Assembly (NCBI RefSeq): GCF_002019645.1
Contig: NZ_KV917374.1
Coordinates: forward strand, 1,500,696-1,564,695
Origin: Litchfieldia alkalitelluris
GTDB taxonomy: Bacteria; Bacillota; Bacilli; Bacillales; Bacillaceae_L
Direction: 5' to 3'
DNA length: 64,000 bases
In this document: positions 27,361 through 36,110 of the stretch, piece by piece
Position numbering within the stretch: the first letter of the stretch is position 1
How the letters are laid out: each line of letters begins with the position of its first letter
Program-made: the position numbers and the translations under genes
Notes under the pieces: model-generated
What the model was told of the DNA's origin: nothing
The model's input: only the letters and a program-made list of their open reading frames with translations
Databases searched by the model: none

Positions 27361-28395
27361 ATGGAACATTTGTTTACACCTTTTCATTTAAAAGGATTAG
27401 ATTTAAAAAACCGAGTAGTTATGCCGCCTATGTGTCAATACTCTGTAAAAGATAAAGATGGAATTGCAACCGATTGGCACTTCGTTCATTACGTAAGTCG
27501 TGCGATTGGAGGGGCTGGATTAATAATTATTGAGATGACGGATGTTGAACCAGATGGTCGTATTACTGATTATGATTTAGGATTATGGTCAGATGATCAT
27601 ATCCCAGCAATTAAACGGATTGTTGATGCCTGTCATTCCTATGGAGCAAAGGTTGGTATTCAAATTGCCCACGCTGGCCGTAAAGCCGAAGATGCAGATC
27701 TTCCAGTTGCGCCATCAGCAATACCTTTTGATCAGAACTCAAAAACACCTAGAGAACTATCAACACAAGAAGTTAAAGATATGGTTGAAAAATTCAGACT
27801 TTCAGTACAGAGAGCTGTGAAAGCTGGTGTGGATGTCATCGAACTTCATGGAGCTCATGGTTATTTAATTCACCAATTTCAATCCGCATTCACTAATAAA
27901 AGAACAGATGAATACGGTCAGGAATTGACCAAATTCGGTCGAGAAATAATTCAAGCAGCAAAAAGCGTAATGCCTGATGAAATGCCGTTAATTATGCGTA
28001 TTTCTGCTAAAGAATATGTAGAGGGTGGCTATGGGATTAACGAAAGCATCGAATTTTCTAATGTCTATCAAAAAGCAGGAGTGGACATGTTTCATGTGAG
28101 TGCAGGGGGTGAAGGACCAATTGCAGCTGCAGGAAAACCAGGTACACATGTTGCTTATCAAGTACCTTTAGCACGGGAGTTAAAGCAAGCACTTAAAGTT
28201 CCTGTTATAGCTGTTGGAAGGTTGGATGAACCATCACTAGCAAACGCGGTTATTGGGAACCAAGATGCAGACCTTGTGGCAGTTGGTCGAGGTATGTTAA
28301 GAAACCCTTATTGGACATTAGAAGCTGCAACCATACTGCAAAAGGAAACAGTTATTCCAAATCAATATGTTCCAGGTTTTCCAAGAAACAATTGA
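27361..28395 (+). CDS. namA: NADPH dehydrogenase NamA / old yellow enzyme (YqjM)
   Basis: 344-residue FMN-dependent ene-reductase. YqjM hallmarks are visible: the flavin-tuning cysteine in MPPMCQYSVKDKDG (Cys25, Tyr27), TDWHFVHY, the substrate-binding histidines in ELHGAHGYLIHQF and the C-terminal AVGRGMLRNPYW. It reduces activated C=C bonds of enals, enones and nitro-compounds with NADPH. Start ATG 27361 follows AAAGGAGTTATTATC. An aldo-keto reductase follows 39 bp later, an arrangement suited to carbonyl detoxification. Confidence 0.93.
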   Translation: MEHLFTPFHLKGLDLKNRVVMPPMCQYSVKDKDGIATDWHFVHYVSRAIGGAGLIIIEMTDVEPDGRITDYDLGLWSDDHIPAIKRIVDACHSYGAKVGIQIAHAGRKAEDADLPVAPSAIPFDQNSKTPRELSTQEVKDMVEKFRLSVQRAVKAGVDVIELHGAHGYLIHQFQSAFTNKRTDEYGQELTKFGREIIQAAKSVMPDEMPLIMRISAKEYVEGGYGINESIEFSNVYQKAGVDMFHVSAGGEGPIAAAGKPGTHVAYQVPLARELKQALKVPVIAVGRLDEPSLANAVIGNQDADLVAVGRGMLRNPYWTLEAATILQKETVIPNQYVPGFPRNN

Positions 28396-28434
28396 TTTGT
28401 AATCATAACATATTAATCAAAGGAGAGGTATAAG

Positions 28435-29262
28435 ATGAATTTTGTTACTTTAAACAATGGTTTGAAAATGCCCCAGCTCGGATATGGGGTTTGGCAAGTT
28501 CCTGATGATCAAGCCGCTACTGCAGTTGCAAAAGCAATTGAGGTAGGTTATACATCAATCGATACTGCGATGATTTACAAGAATGAAGTAGGCGTTGGAA
28601 AAGCGATAAAAGAATCTGGTGTTCCTCGTGAGGAATTATTTATTACGACAAAAGTTTGGAATAAAGACCAGGGTTATGAAAATACGCTTAAAGCTTTTGA
28701 TGAGAGTTTAGAAAGACTAGGTTTAGATTATGTTGATTTATACTTAGTTCACTGGCCAACACCTCAATATGATCAGTATGTTGATACATATAAAGCATTA
28801 GAAAAGCTTTACCATGATGGCCGAGTAAAAGCAATTGGAGTTTGTAATTTCGAAATTGAACATTTAGAACGACTTCTAAATGAATGTGAAGTTGTTCCTG
28901 TGTTAAATCAAGTAGAATGTCATCCATACCTTGCTCAGAATGAATTAAAAGAGTTTTGTGCAAAACATAACATTTTCGTAGAAGCATGGAGTCCACTCGA
29001 TCAAGGGGGAGAAGTTTTACAAGATGAAGTTATTAAAAAGATTGCTGATGCAGTTGGTAAAACTCCAGCTCAAGTCGTATTACGCTGGCATTTACAAAAT
29101 AACACAATCGTGATCCCTAAATCGGTTACACCATCAAGAATTGAAGAAAACTTCAACGTATTTGATTTCGAGCTTTCATCAGAACAAATGGATGAAATCA
29201 ATGCAATAAACAAAAATAGACGTAAGGGTGCACATCCAAACGAAATGAATTATAGAGGATAA
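28435..29262 (+). CDS. Aldo/keto reductase
   Basis: 275-residue AKR5-type NADPH reductase. The catalytic tetrad is present: Asp and Tyr in SIDTAMIYKNEVGVG, Lys in ITTKVWNKDQGY, His in YLVHWPTP. The cofactor site IVIPKSVTPSRIEENFNVFDF is near the C terminus. It resembles B. subtilis YvgN/YtbE, which reduce methylglyoxal and other aldehydes. ATG 28435 follows AAAGGAGAGGTATAAG. Cotranscribed with namA and closed by a terminator. Confidence 0.92.
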   Translation: MNFVTLNNGLKMPQLGYGVWQVPDDQAATAVAKAIEVGYTSIDTAMIYKNEVGVGKAIKESGVPREELFITTKVWNKDQGYENTLKAFDESLERLGLDYVDLYLVHWPTPQYDQYVDTYKALEKLYHDGRVKAIGVCNFEIEHLERLLNECEVVPVLNQVECHPYLAQNELKEFCAKHNIFVEAWSPLDQGGEVLQDEVIKKIADAVGKTPAQVVLRWHLQNNTIVIPKSVTPSRIEENFNVFDFELSSEQMDEINAINKNRRKGAHPNEMNYRG

Positions 29263-29268
29263 CCTAAT

Positions 29269-29306
29269 AAGCCACAAACCTAAATTAGTAGGTTTTGTGG
29301 CTTTTT
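29269..29306 (+). terminator. Terminator after the aldo/keto reductase
   Basis: AAGCCACAAACCTA pairs with TAGGTTTTGTGGCTT (one bulged T) and is followed by TTTCCTTTTT. Confidence 0.85.
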
Positions 29307-29329
29307 CCTTTTTGCAAAGCATTGAATGC

Positions 29330-29740
29330 TGACATGAATAGACCTTCATGCGAATGAGTATTTGCACCATGGAGGATGAAAAATTATACTTAGCTTGGTG
29401 TCTAGCTTCAGGCGCTATCGGCTCTCAGGTCTAAGTCAATCCGGCAAGAAGGTTAAAAAGCAACCTTCTAGCCGACTCGTCTTATGCCTGTCGCCGATGA
29501 ACGAGCGCCTTCAGCATTTCTTTTTTCAGGGTAGACATCGAAGCTAATTAAAATTAGCACCATGGAGGATGAAAAATTATACTTAGCGTAGTGTCTAGCT
29601 CCAGGCGCTATCGGCTCTCAGGTCTAAGGCAATCCACCCTAGAAGGATAAAGAGCAACCTTCTAGCAGTCTCGCCTTATGCCTGTCGCCGATGAACGAGC
29701 GCCTTCCGCATTTCTTTTTTCAGGGTAGATATAAATGGAA
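29330..29740 (+). repeat. Two tandem copies of repeat cassette A with linkers
   Basis: Linker (29338-29386), cassette A (29387-29530), linker (29527-29578) and a second cassette A (29579-29732) follow each other. Each cassette can fold: GGCGCT with AGCGCC, ATCGGC with GCCGAT, and an inner AGAAGGTT/AACCTTCT stem. A third, inverted copy lies at 14611. The linker CAGGGTAGAC...GCTAAT..ATTAGCACCATGGAGG is shared with cassette B sites. No coding potential. Confidence 0.85.
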
Positions 29741-29847
29741 AGCTTTTATTCGGGTAATAACTATGACTGTCTAGACTTTTGTTTAGGATATTATTGTGCT
29801 ATATAGGAATAATATTTTTGACAAAACTTACTGCAGAGGTGATAAAG

Positions 29848-29994
29848 GTGAATAACAAGGAAAACTCCAAACTGAAAAATAATACTCAATCTATTCAAAG
29901 TGAAAATGATGACATGCAACCAACTCAAGGTACAACAGCTCAAGAAGATGGTTTTCGATATGATTATGATGATTCTTCAGATGTGAATAAATAA
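29848..29994 (+). CDS. Small acidic hydrophilic protein
   Basis: 48-residue polypeptide rich in Asn, Gln, Ser and Asp (ENSKLKNNTQSIQSENDD near the start, RYDYDDSSDVNK at the end). GTG 29848 is preceded by GAGGTGATAAAG, and a strong terminator follows 16 bp after the stop, so I regard it as a genuine small gene. A longer frame from 29779 has no ribosome binding site. Composition resembles small spore or coat-associated proteins, but no family is recognised. Confidence 0.5.
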   Translation: MNNKENSKLKNNTQSIQSENDDMQPTQGTTAQEDGFRYDYDDSSDVNK

Positions 29995-30010
29995 CTTGGT
30001 AATTAAAATC

Positions 30011-30047
30011 AGACCTTAGGGAGTAATCTCTCTAAAGGTCTTTTTTT
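30011..30047 (+). terminator. Terminator of the small acidic protein gene
   Basis: AGACCTTAGGGAG and CTCTCTAAAGGTCT form a stem with a TAAT loop, followed by TTTTTTATT. Confidence 0.85.
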
Positions 30048-30179
30048 ATTAGAAAGGAATTCAAAGTTATTAATTCAGCTGAGGGAGGAGCTAAATCTTC
30101 CCTCTATATTTATTTAGTAGCAAGCTTTCAGAAAAGAGTCTTTGGATAAAAAGATATAAAATGGGAAAAGTAATATATT

Positions 30180-30641
30180 ATGGATTATTATATATTGATA
30201 GCACTTTTACTGTTAGGGATATTTTTATTTATAGTTGCATTAAGAAAGGGACCAATTATCCATTCCCTACTAATATTCTTTATGACTGCATATGCTTCAA
30301 CGTTTGTTGGTGTCATTGTCGTAGAGGAGAAAATGCTTAAATACCCTATTACTCTTTTCGGTCAATATTTTGACTCAAGTATGTTGTTTGAGTATTTACT
30401 TTTTCCAATAGTTAACATCTTTTTTCACCAAACAACCATTAAGTCAAAAATGGACAGGTTAATTATTCAAACAGCTATGTACTCTGGGGTTTTAACATCA
30501 ATTGAGGTTTTATTTGAGAAATATACGGATTTAATTGAATACATGACTTGGACTTGGTTCCACTCGTTTGTCGGAATGTTCCTTTTTCTCCTAATCATAA
30601 GGGGGAGTATGAAAATAATATGGAAAATGAACAGGGCCTGA
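30180..30641 (+). CDS. Membrane protein, CBO0543-like
   Basis: 153-residue protein with four or five predicted transmembrane helices (DYYILIALLLLGIFLFIVAL at the start). The middle has EEKMLKYPITLFGQYFDSSMLFEYLLFPIVNIFFH, a pattern I associate with the CBO0543 family of spore-former membrane proteins of unknown function. The ribosome binding site is weak (ATGGGAAAAG). Monocistronic. Confidence 0.6.
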   Translation: MDYYILIALLLLGIFLFIVALRKGPIIHSLLIFFMTAYASTFVGVIVVEEKMLKYPITLFGQYFDSSMLFEYLLFPIVNIFFHQTTIKSKMDRLIIQTAMYSGVLTSIEVLFEKYTDLIEYMTWTWFHSFVGMFLFLLIIRGSMKIIWKMNRA

Positions 30642-30677
30642 CTCTTGTCTGTTAACCTATAACGAATTCAGGCCCTG
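30632..30677. terminator. Bidirectional hairpin between convergent genes
   Basis: CAGGGCCTGA at 30632 and TCAGGCCCTG at 30668 form a 10-bp stem with a 26-base loop. The left arm contains the TGA stop of the upstream gene. No T-run follows on either side, so its strength is uncertain. Confidence 0.5.
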
Positions 30678-30690
30678 GAGTAATCAGTAG

Positions 30691-31758
30691 TTAAGAAAGT
30701 CGAAGTTGATAAAATCGATAGATATTCTTAATAACTACCTTTAAGACAGAATAAAAAGGAACAGCTATTAATATACCGATAAATCCATAAAGACTTCCTG
30801 CTACAAGCAATAATAAAATAACTGTTAATGGATGAATTGATAGCTTGTTTCCAAGGATTAGAGGAGATACAATATTCCCCTCAATCTGTTGCACGATTAG
30901 TAACAAAATTAATATTTTAATAATCATAAAAGGGTCGATGACAATTGCACTCATGATTGCTGGAAGAATACCTAGTGCTGGTCCTATGATCGGAATAACT
31001 GCAGTAATGAACACAATAAACGCAAGAACTAAAGCATAGTCCAATCCAATAATCAGATAGCCAATATACATTAATAATCCATTCACCAAAGCGACCATCA
31101 TTTGCCCGCCTATATATGTAGATAATGTTTTATCAATATCATTTAGTAATCTTATCCCTTCTTCTTTATGCTTATCAGGTAAATACTTTAAAAGAAAAGG
31201 CTGGAGTTGATGACCATCCTTTAAAAAGTAAAACAAAATAAAGGGCACAATGACAAGAACGGTCATAAAATTTGCCAAAGTAGATAAGATATTGGTTACA
31301 TCTTCGCTTAAGTGTTCACGTTGATTTTCGATATAGCTAATAATTTTTTCTTTGCCTTCATCATATGAGAGTAAACCAAAACTATTGTTATCTATCAATT
31401 TTTTTGTTAGTTCTTCATTTTGTTCGATTAACGATGGAACTTCTTCAACGAATTGTACAACTTCGTTTTCAACCGACCCACCTAGTGCAATTCCCCCTAA
31501 CACCAAACCTCCGAATATTGTTAAAAATAATAATATAATCGCCAATGTACGCGGGATAAATTTGGTTTTAGAAAGAAAATTAACAAGAGGTTTAAAAATA
31601 TAATATAAAAAGCCGGAAACAATTAAAGGGAAGAACAAAATCGCTATAAAGCTTTTTAAAGGTTGGATGATGAACTGAACTTCTCCTAAGAGATGAATAG
31701 TTAAAAGCACTAAGACAATACCTGTAAAATATTTAAAAAATGGATGTTTAAACCACAT
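30691..31758 (-). CDS. AI-2E family transporter (YueF/YtvI-like)
   Basis: 355-residue integral membrane protein with about eight transmembrane helices in the UPF0118/AI-2E-family pattern: two or three N-terminal helices, a soluble acidic loop (residues 90-150), FILFYFLKDGHQLQPFLLKYLP, and the C-terminal set containing AVIPIIGPALGILPAIMSA and GNKLSIHPLTVILLLLVAGSL. The family includes Na+/H+ antiporters and presumed exporters; the AI-2 name does not establish substrate. Start ATG 31758 follows CTGGAGGGATATT on the minus strand. Confidence 0.88.
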   Translation of the reverse strand: MWFKHPFFKYFTGIVLVLLTIHLLGEVQFIIQPLKSFIAILFFPLIVSGFLYYIFKPLVNFLSKTKFIPRTLAIILLFLTIFGGLVLGGIALGGSVENEVVQFVEEVPSLIEQNEELTKKLIDNNSFGLLSYDEGKEKIISYIENQREHLSEDVTNILSTLANFMTVLVIVPFILFYFLKDGHQLQPFLLKYLPDKHKEEGIRLLNDIDKTLSTYIGGQMMVALVNGLLMYIGYLIIGLDYALVLAFIVFITAVIPIIGPALGILPAIMSAIVIDPFMIIKILILLLIVQQIEGNIVSPLILGNKLSIHPLTVILLLLVAGSLYGFIGILIAVPFYSVLKVVIKNIYRFYQLRLS

Positions 31759-32023
31759 AATATCCCTCCAGTTTATAAGTTCTTTTCCCTGAATTTGAAA
31801 GAATTACACGTGAAAAGGGGAAATCATTTTTCATACCAACTGTCTATATCACTCTATGAATTAGTAGAAACACAAAAAAGTGGGGATTAAGGGGATGAAA
31901 ATCATTCTTACTGTTGCGATCAGTTTGTTTCCTGCACAAAAAAATAAGACATAAAGAGTTTTATAGTGTCCAATTAAAGTTATACTAGAAGTAGAATGTA
32001 GTAAGAATCGGGGGGAATCTGAG

Positions 32024-32773
32024 TTGATTTATATTAACAATACGCCAAACTACGCAGGGGTAACGGTTTATGGTGATTTTTTTGATTTTGAAGAACTTTA
32101 TCTTTCTCTTCATACTATTGTCGGTGAAGAGGATGAATGGAGTGCCCATGAGAGTTCGCGCATAAGAGTGCTTGGGATTTGTTATGACATTCGCCATGCC
32201 TTGATGGGACACCGAGAAATAGAGATGGTAGACAATGGCTTTGATCGAGAGAAAATGAAGTATTTATCTATCATAGCGAATGATAAAAATGTATATATGG
32301 GATTTAATGTGCTGTGGCCAGAATTGCTTTTTGTAACAATAGTTCTGAATGAGTTTGTAACCCTTTATGCAAAAAAACAAGTGAAAAATAGTTATAAGCC
32401 TATTTTAGATTATCGAAATGTTTGGGATTCATCAATTGCTCACGTGAGAGTTTTTCAAGCTGCTATATTGAAGTGCTTAAAAGACTCCATATCTGAAAGT
32501 TCATATAGCAGAACGTTGAAATTAATGAACTCAGAATATCAAAGTTTTACTTATTATGCTACACAGTATATTGATGAATTGAATGTCAAATACCTTAGTA
32601 TGGATAAGGAAAAACGTCAAAAAAACATAACCATAATGGCCAAAAGAATAGCAGAACAAAGTGGAGAGTATCATAAGGTTCGGGAGGCTGTCCTTGCATT
32701 TGCAAGAGAACATAACTGTTCGATCAATGAGGTTAGAACAGGTAATGACTATCCTGAAGAAATTGATTGGTAA
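32024..32773 (+). CDS. Conserved-looking protein, possibly DUF6904 family
   Basis: 249-residue soluble protein. The N-terminal part, MIYINNTPNYAGVTVYGDFFD and IRVLGICYDIRHALMGHREIE, looks like an uncharacterised Bacillus family I recall as DUF6904, but I am unsure of the label. The C-terminal half is helical and charged. The start is TTG at 32024 with a strong GGGGGAA 7 bases upstream; no ATG fits. Monocistronic, no terminator noted within 100 bp. Confidence 0.6.
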   Translation: MIYINNTPNYAGVTVYGDFFDFEELYLSLHTIVGEEDEWSAHESSRIRVLGICYDIRHALMGHREIEMVDNGFDREKMKYLSIIANDKNVYMGFNVLWPELLFVTIVLNEFVTLYAKKQVKNSYKPILDYRNVWDSSIAHVRVFQAAILKCLKDSISESSYSRTLKLMNSEYQSFTYYATQYIDELNVKYLSMDKEKRQKNITIMAKRIAEQSGEYHKVREAVLAFAREHNCSINEVRTGNDYPEEIDW

Positions 32774-32897
32774 TTAAATTACTGTTTGGAACCGTTTAAA
32801 CTAAATAACATATATTTTAGTATTTTGATTTTACGGTTTAAGAAAAGATGCTACGACAAGAAGTTTATTATAGTGAATGTAAATGACCTTTCAAAGT

Positions 32898-32931
32898 GAA
32901 AAAAGATGACCGTCTATTATAGACGGTCATC
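32898..32931 (-). terminator. Terminator containing the stop of a 45-aa gene
   Basis: GATGACCGTCTA and TAGACGGTCATC form a perfect 12-bp stem with a 3-base loop, followed on the minus strand by TTTTTTC. The loop is the TAA stop codon of the small gene, so the last codons form one arm. Confidence 0.85.
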
Positions 32932-33054
32932 TTCCCATGCTCGATCCATGTTTTCAATGTCATATTTATCTGTCATTAATTTTACATCCTGCTGTTGTTC
33001 GTGTTCTTTGTTCGTTAGTTTATCCTTCTGCGATCCGATATCTTCTTTCTTCAT
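32917..33054 (-). CDS. Very small hydrophilic protein (45 aa)
   Basis: Minus-strand ORF of 45 residues starting MKKEDIGSQKDKLTNKEHEQ and ending ENMDRAWEDDRL. ATG 33054 is preceded by a near-perfect ribosome binding site (AGGAGGATCTTT), and a perfect terminator hairpin lies on its stop codon, so the gene is well supported in spite of its size. It is highly charged and probably helical. No family recognised. Confidence 0.7.
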   Translation of the reverse strand: MKKEDIGSQKDKLTNKEHEQQQDVKLMTDKYDIENMDRAWEDDRL

Positions 33055-33220
33055 AAAGATCCTCCTATGTATAAGCGTAATTTTAATCTAACCAATAATG
33101 GTTGTAAGTATGTGTTTCAAGGTAGGATTAGTTTATTAGGAAAAGGGTCCTACCTATCTACTACTCTAAATAGAACGGGGCAATGATCCTTGTTCCTAAA
33201 CTATCTCGAACCTGAATTTT

Positions 33221-33664
33221 ATGGTACAGTTTTCTAAAAGATTACTAGGAATGTTTGGTGATAAATTGAAAGAAATTGTAATATTAATAGCAGAGCTGGT
33301 TAATGATTTTCATGATGTCCTTTTGCGAATATCTACTATGCTTGGGTGGAACTTAACCGATAAAGAGTTACACTTATGGGTTCTTGGAATGATTGGCATT
33401 ACTATGTTTTTGGTCGTTGATGTAACGTTTAAGTATGTTTCTAAATGGAGCATCACGTTCATCTCATTTATCTATACTTTTACGGTTTTATTTGTGATTG
33501 TGTTTGCGATCGAAATTCAGCAGAAAATAACCGGTAGAGGGAACATGGAATTTCTAGATGCAATTATAGGAATTTGGGGATTTCTCTTATTTTTTGCTGC
33601 ATACCTACTTATAAGGACTTTCCATTATTTTCTTAAGGTGTTACTACGCAAGAATCAATCATAA
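33221..33664 (+). CDS. Small membrane protein with about four helices
   Basis: 147-residue protein with membrane segments around residues 55-72, 80-105 and 115-140 and a basic C terminus (KVLLRKNQS). The pattern LTDKELHLWVLGMIGITMFLVVDV is not one I recognise, though it recalls small phage-holin-like or stress membrane proteins. No clear ribosome binding site precedes ATG 33221; a TTGTTC/TATGGT promoter-like pair overlaps it, so the true start may be ATG 33251. Confidence 0.55.
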   Translation: MVQFSKRLLGMFGDKLKEIVILIAELVNDFHDVLLRISTMLGWNLTDKELHLWVLGMIGITMFLVVDVTFKYVSKWSITFISFIYTFTVLFVIVFAIEIQQKITGRGNMEFLDAIIGIWGFLLFFAAYLLIRTFHYFLKVLLRKNQS

Positions 33665-33730
33665 TTCTTATGTAGGGAAGGTTTGTAGAAAAATAAAAAG
33701 CCTTATCAATCCATTAACATAATCAAGTGG

Positions 33731-33780
33731 TGCCTGCTCTTATGTGTCCTAAAACATGATCACGATAGAGACAGGCAGCC
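33731..33780 (-). repeat. Hairpin repeat / possible terminator
   Basis: GTGCCTGCTC and the distal AGACAGGCAG flank CCTAAAACATGATCACGA, giving a stem of six or seven base pairs. Sequences of this form recur between genes in many Bacillus genomes. It directly follows the stop of the minus-strand gene and may end its transcript, though no T-run is evident. Confidence 0.45.
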
Positions 33781-34857
33781 TCAATGCAGAAGTAATAAAT
33801 ACTCCAACAAGATATATTTAGGATACCGGTTTAAATATTCTAGGAGCTTTGAAAAAAGAAATCCTTGTTCCTCTACACCCAATTCTTTAAGATGATTATT
33901 TTCTGGTATATTACTAGTGTTCTCTTGAAGTAGATAATGAATCTTCTGAAATAATTCTTCAGCATCACCGTTTTTAATAACTGGATGGAGCACCTGATAA
34001 AATAAATAACGGAACATATCAGGTTGTTCAACTACTTCCTCAAGTGATGACGGAAGTTCTTTTAGATGAAATGTACTTTTTATAGCATTTTGTATTTGTT
34101 GAATAGTACCAAGTGTATTTGGAGGTTTACTTTTAATAGTTAACTCTTTATGGTCTAGCATAAACATTTCATTTTTATATTTACTTAAATATCCGGGTAA
34201 ACAAGCTTGAACTAAATAACCAACAACTAAAAGTGCTTTAGCTTGTTCTTCTATTTCACTAGCAATAGTGATATATATATCCTCTTCAAAATTCGGCCTA
34301 GAAATGCTGATATCTGGATTAATACTTTCGTTCAGACTCTTTAAGATATTCTCATAAAAAAGAGTAAATTCAAGGTTTTTGTCCCATTGATCATTCATAA
34401 ATTCCCAGACCTTTAATAAAACCTCTTTATGAGAACTTAAAGACTGAAAAAAGTCGGGAGTATTTTCAATGCTTAATAGAGAGTTAATACTATTGTATAC
34501 TGCTTTAAAATCCTCATTTGCTTCATCTTCAGATATCTCTTTGCTTTTCTTTTTATCACTTTTTTCGCTAATACCTAAGCCCACCGTTCCAGTGTCTTGA
34601 ATTTCTTTGATCACAATTTCACCAATATAAAATCTGTGGATTCCGTCAGAGTCAACTAATTCCTTTTGAGTTAATTGACCTAATTGAAAATTCCCTTTTA
34701 TATTATCAACTTTTAAACCATGGATATAATACTCATAAACATTTGAGTAGTTGATATACGTATTTAATTGTTGTAGTTGTTGTTGTAAAGCCTGAACTTC
34801 TTGCTGCAACTGATAAATTAACTTTTCATAATACTGATTGGAATGCATGAAGGACAC
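33781..34857 (-). CDS. GerPC-like spore germination/coat protein
   Basis: 358-residue protein. The first 40 residues are a glutamine-rich coiled coil (YQLQQEVQALQQQLQQLN). The next segment, IHGLKVDNIKGNFQLGQL...FYIGEIVIKEIQDTGTVGLG, resembles the GerPC domain that follows the coiled coil. GerPC is normally near 200 residues; the helical C-terminal extension of about 200 residues is unusual. GerP proteins are coat components needed for germinant access. It is divergent from a Hsp20/GerPF-like pair, which supports a spore role. Moderately sure. Confidence 0.6.
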   Translation of the reverse strand: MSFMHSNQYYEKLIYQLQQEVQALQQQLQQLNTYINYSNVYEYYIHGLKVDNIKGNFQLGQLTQKELVDSDGIHRFYIGEIVIKEIQDTGTVGLGISEKSDKKKSKEISEDEANEDFKAVYNSINSLLSIENTPDFFQSLSSHKEVLLKVWEFMNDQWDKNLEFTLFYENILKSLNESINPDISISRPNFEEDIYITIASEIEEQAKALLVVGYLVQACLPGYLSKYKNEMFMLDHKELTIKSKPPNTLGTIQQIQNAIKSTFHLKELPSSLEEVVEQPDMFRYLFYQVLHPVIKNGDAEELFQKIHYLLQENTSNIPENNHLKELGVEEQGFLFSKLLEYLNRYPKYILLEYLLLLH

Positions 34858-34935
34858 TCCTTAATTTAGAAACTTCGCACACTTCCCCATTGTAGGAATA
34901 GATTATATAATACTTATTCCATTGGAGGGGTTAAT

Positions 34936-35310
34936 ATGTATTACGATAATAATCAACAGCAGTTTGGTTCACAAAGAACTCCACAAATTAAAAATCGTAA
35001 TAACCAACAAAAGCAAGTTCGTACTCCAAGGACTGATCTATTTGAGACGGAAAATCAATACTATATTCGACTAAGTCTTCCCGGCGTAAAAAAAGAACAT
35101 TTAGACATTTTTATAAATGAAGGTGGAATTCTTGAAATCAAGGGAAAAGTCGTTACTAAGTTACCAGATCACACAATAAACATTATTCAGCAGGAGATTT
35201 ATCAAGGTCCTTTTCATCGTCAAATAAAGATTCCAAATGTAGTTGATAAACAGAGTGTTAAGTTTAGTTATAACAATGGGATTTTAGAAGTCTTAATAAA
35301 TAAAGGATAA
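34936..35310 (+). CDS. Hsp20/alpha-crystallin-like protein (CotP/CotM type)
   Basis: 124-residue small heat-shock protein: a polar N-terminal tail rich in Asn/Gln, then an alpha-crystallin domain (RTDLFETENQYYIRLSLPGV, then FHRQIKIPNVVDKQSVKFSYNNGILEVLI). Several Bacillus coat proteins (CotM, CotP) have this fold. Start ATG 34936 follows TTGGAGGGGTTAAT. The GerPF-like gene begins 12 bp after its stop, pointing to a spore-coat role instead of general heat shock. Confidence 0.8.
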   Translation: MYYDNNQQQFGSQRTPQIKNRNNQQKQVRTPRTDLFETENQYYIRLSLPGVKKEHLDIFINEGGILEIKGKVVTKLPDHTINIIQQEIYQGPFHRQIKIPNVVDKQSVKFSYNNGILEVLINKG

Positions 35311-35322
35311 GGGTGGTGATGA

Positions 35323-35592
35323 ATGATGGCATTTGGTGATAATGAACCGGTTGGCATTGTCTTTCTGGGAGGAATTAAGATTAACCAAATGGAAACAAAT
35401 GCGGCATTTGCAGTAGGGGAATCATTTTTTCAGTCCTTAGAAAGCCAAGTGAAAAACAATCTAGTGAATGGACAGACATTTGGAGACTTTGACTTTAATA
35501 ACTTTCAGCCTATAGCTTCCAATGTATTTGATCCGGATGGGTATGATACAATCATGCCAATCGCGCAAGCATCTTTAGGATTAGAAGACTAG
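35323..35592 (+). CDS. GerPA/GerPF-like spore germination protein
   Basis: 89-residue protein. The segments VGIVFLGGIKINQMETNAAFAVGESFF and NVFDPDGYDTIMP fit the GerPA/GerPF pattern (IKIN, FG-E/D-S, FDPD), although the match is distant. Start ATG 35323 follows AAGGGTGGTGATGA, 12 bp behind the Hsp20-like gene, so the two are cotranscribed. It would be a small coat-located protein affecting germinant permeability. The assignment rests on pattern and context. Confidence 0.6.
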   Translation: MMAFGDNEPVGIVFLGGIKINQMETNAAFAVGESFFQSLESQVKNNLVNGQTFGDFDFNNFQPIASNVFDPDGYDTIMPIAQASLGLED

Positions 35593-35730
35593 AGTATCAA
35601 GAATGCACTTCTACAAATGATGTTGAAGTGTATTTTTATGTACATTTATTTTATAGGTTATTTTGCCTTACGTTTATAAATGAGAGGAACATCAGTATAT
35701 ATCAGGTATGCAACTCAATGAACTTGGTTA

Positions 35731-35970
35731 TTTTCAGTGTAGACCTTTATGCGAATAAGTATTTGCACCACGAAGGATGAAAAGTGTTAACTCAGTTTGA
35801 ATGAGCGGAAGTTTACCGACTCCTGCGGGATACAGCGGGCACTGTGAGACCCCGCAGGAGTCTTTTGTAACGTGTCTCACCGGACGCGGAGGCTCACGGA
35901 CCACTTCGCGGAAAGCAAGTGGATCGCAGCTCATGGAACTCCACTACCTAGGTTATTTTCAGGGTAGACC
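35731..35970 (+). repeat. Repeat cassette B with linkers
   Basis: Linker GTAGACCTTTATGCGAATAA...GCACCACGAAGGATGAAAAG (35738-35786) precedes cassette B (35787-35955) and the closing TTTTCAGGGTAGACC. The cassette has arms CTCCTGCGGG and CCCGCAGGAG, GGACGCGGAGGCTCACGG and GCGGAAAGCAAGTGG. The long open frames on both strands inside it are by-products of its GC content. Bases 35593-35730 show nothing else. Confidence 0.85.
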
Positions 35971-36073
35971 TTCCAAAAGGAAAAAGAACCCCAGACATAT
36001 GTAAACAGCTTTAAAACAAAATAAAGAAACGTATATTAACATAGTGTCATGGATAACCCCTGAAAAAGAACAA

Positions 36074-36110
36074 GCCCATAGTTCTATTAGTAATTAATAG
36101 ACGTATGGGC
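36074..36110 (-). terminator. Terminator of the hsp20/GerPD-like operon
   Basis: GCCCATA...TCTATTA and TAATAGA...TATGGGC form a long hairpin. On the minus strand it is followed by TTGTTCTTTTTC. The stop codon of the upstream gene (TAA, 36094-36096) lies inside it. Confidence 0.75.

Noticed and set aside
35734-36004. ORFs on both strands (66 and 67 aa)
   Set aside because: Both are inside repeat cassette B and overlap each other; composition reflects the repeat.
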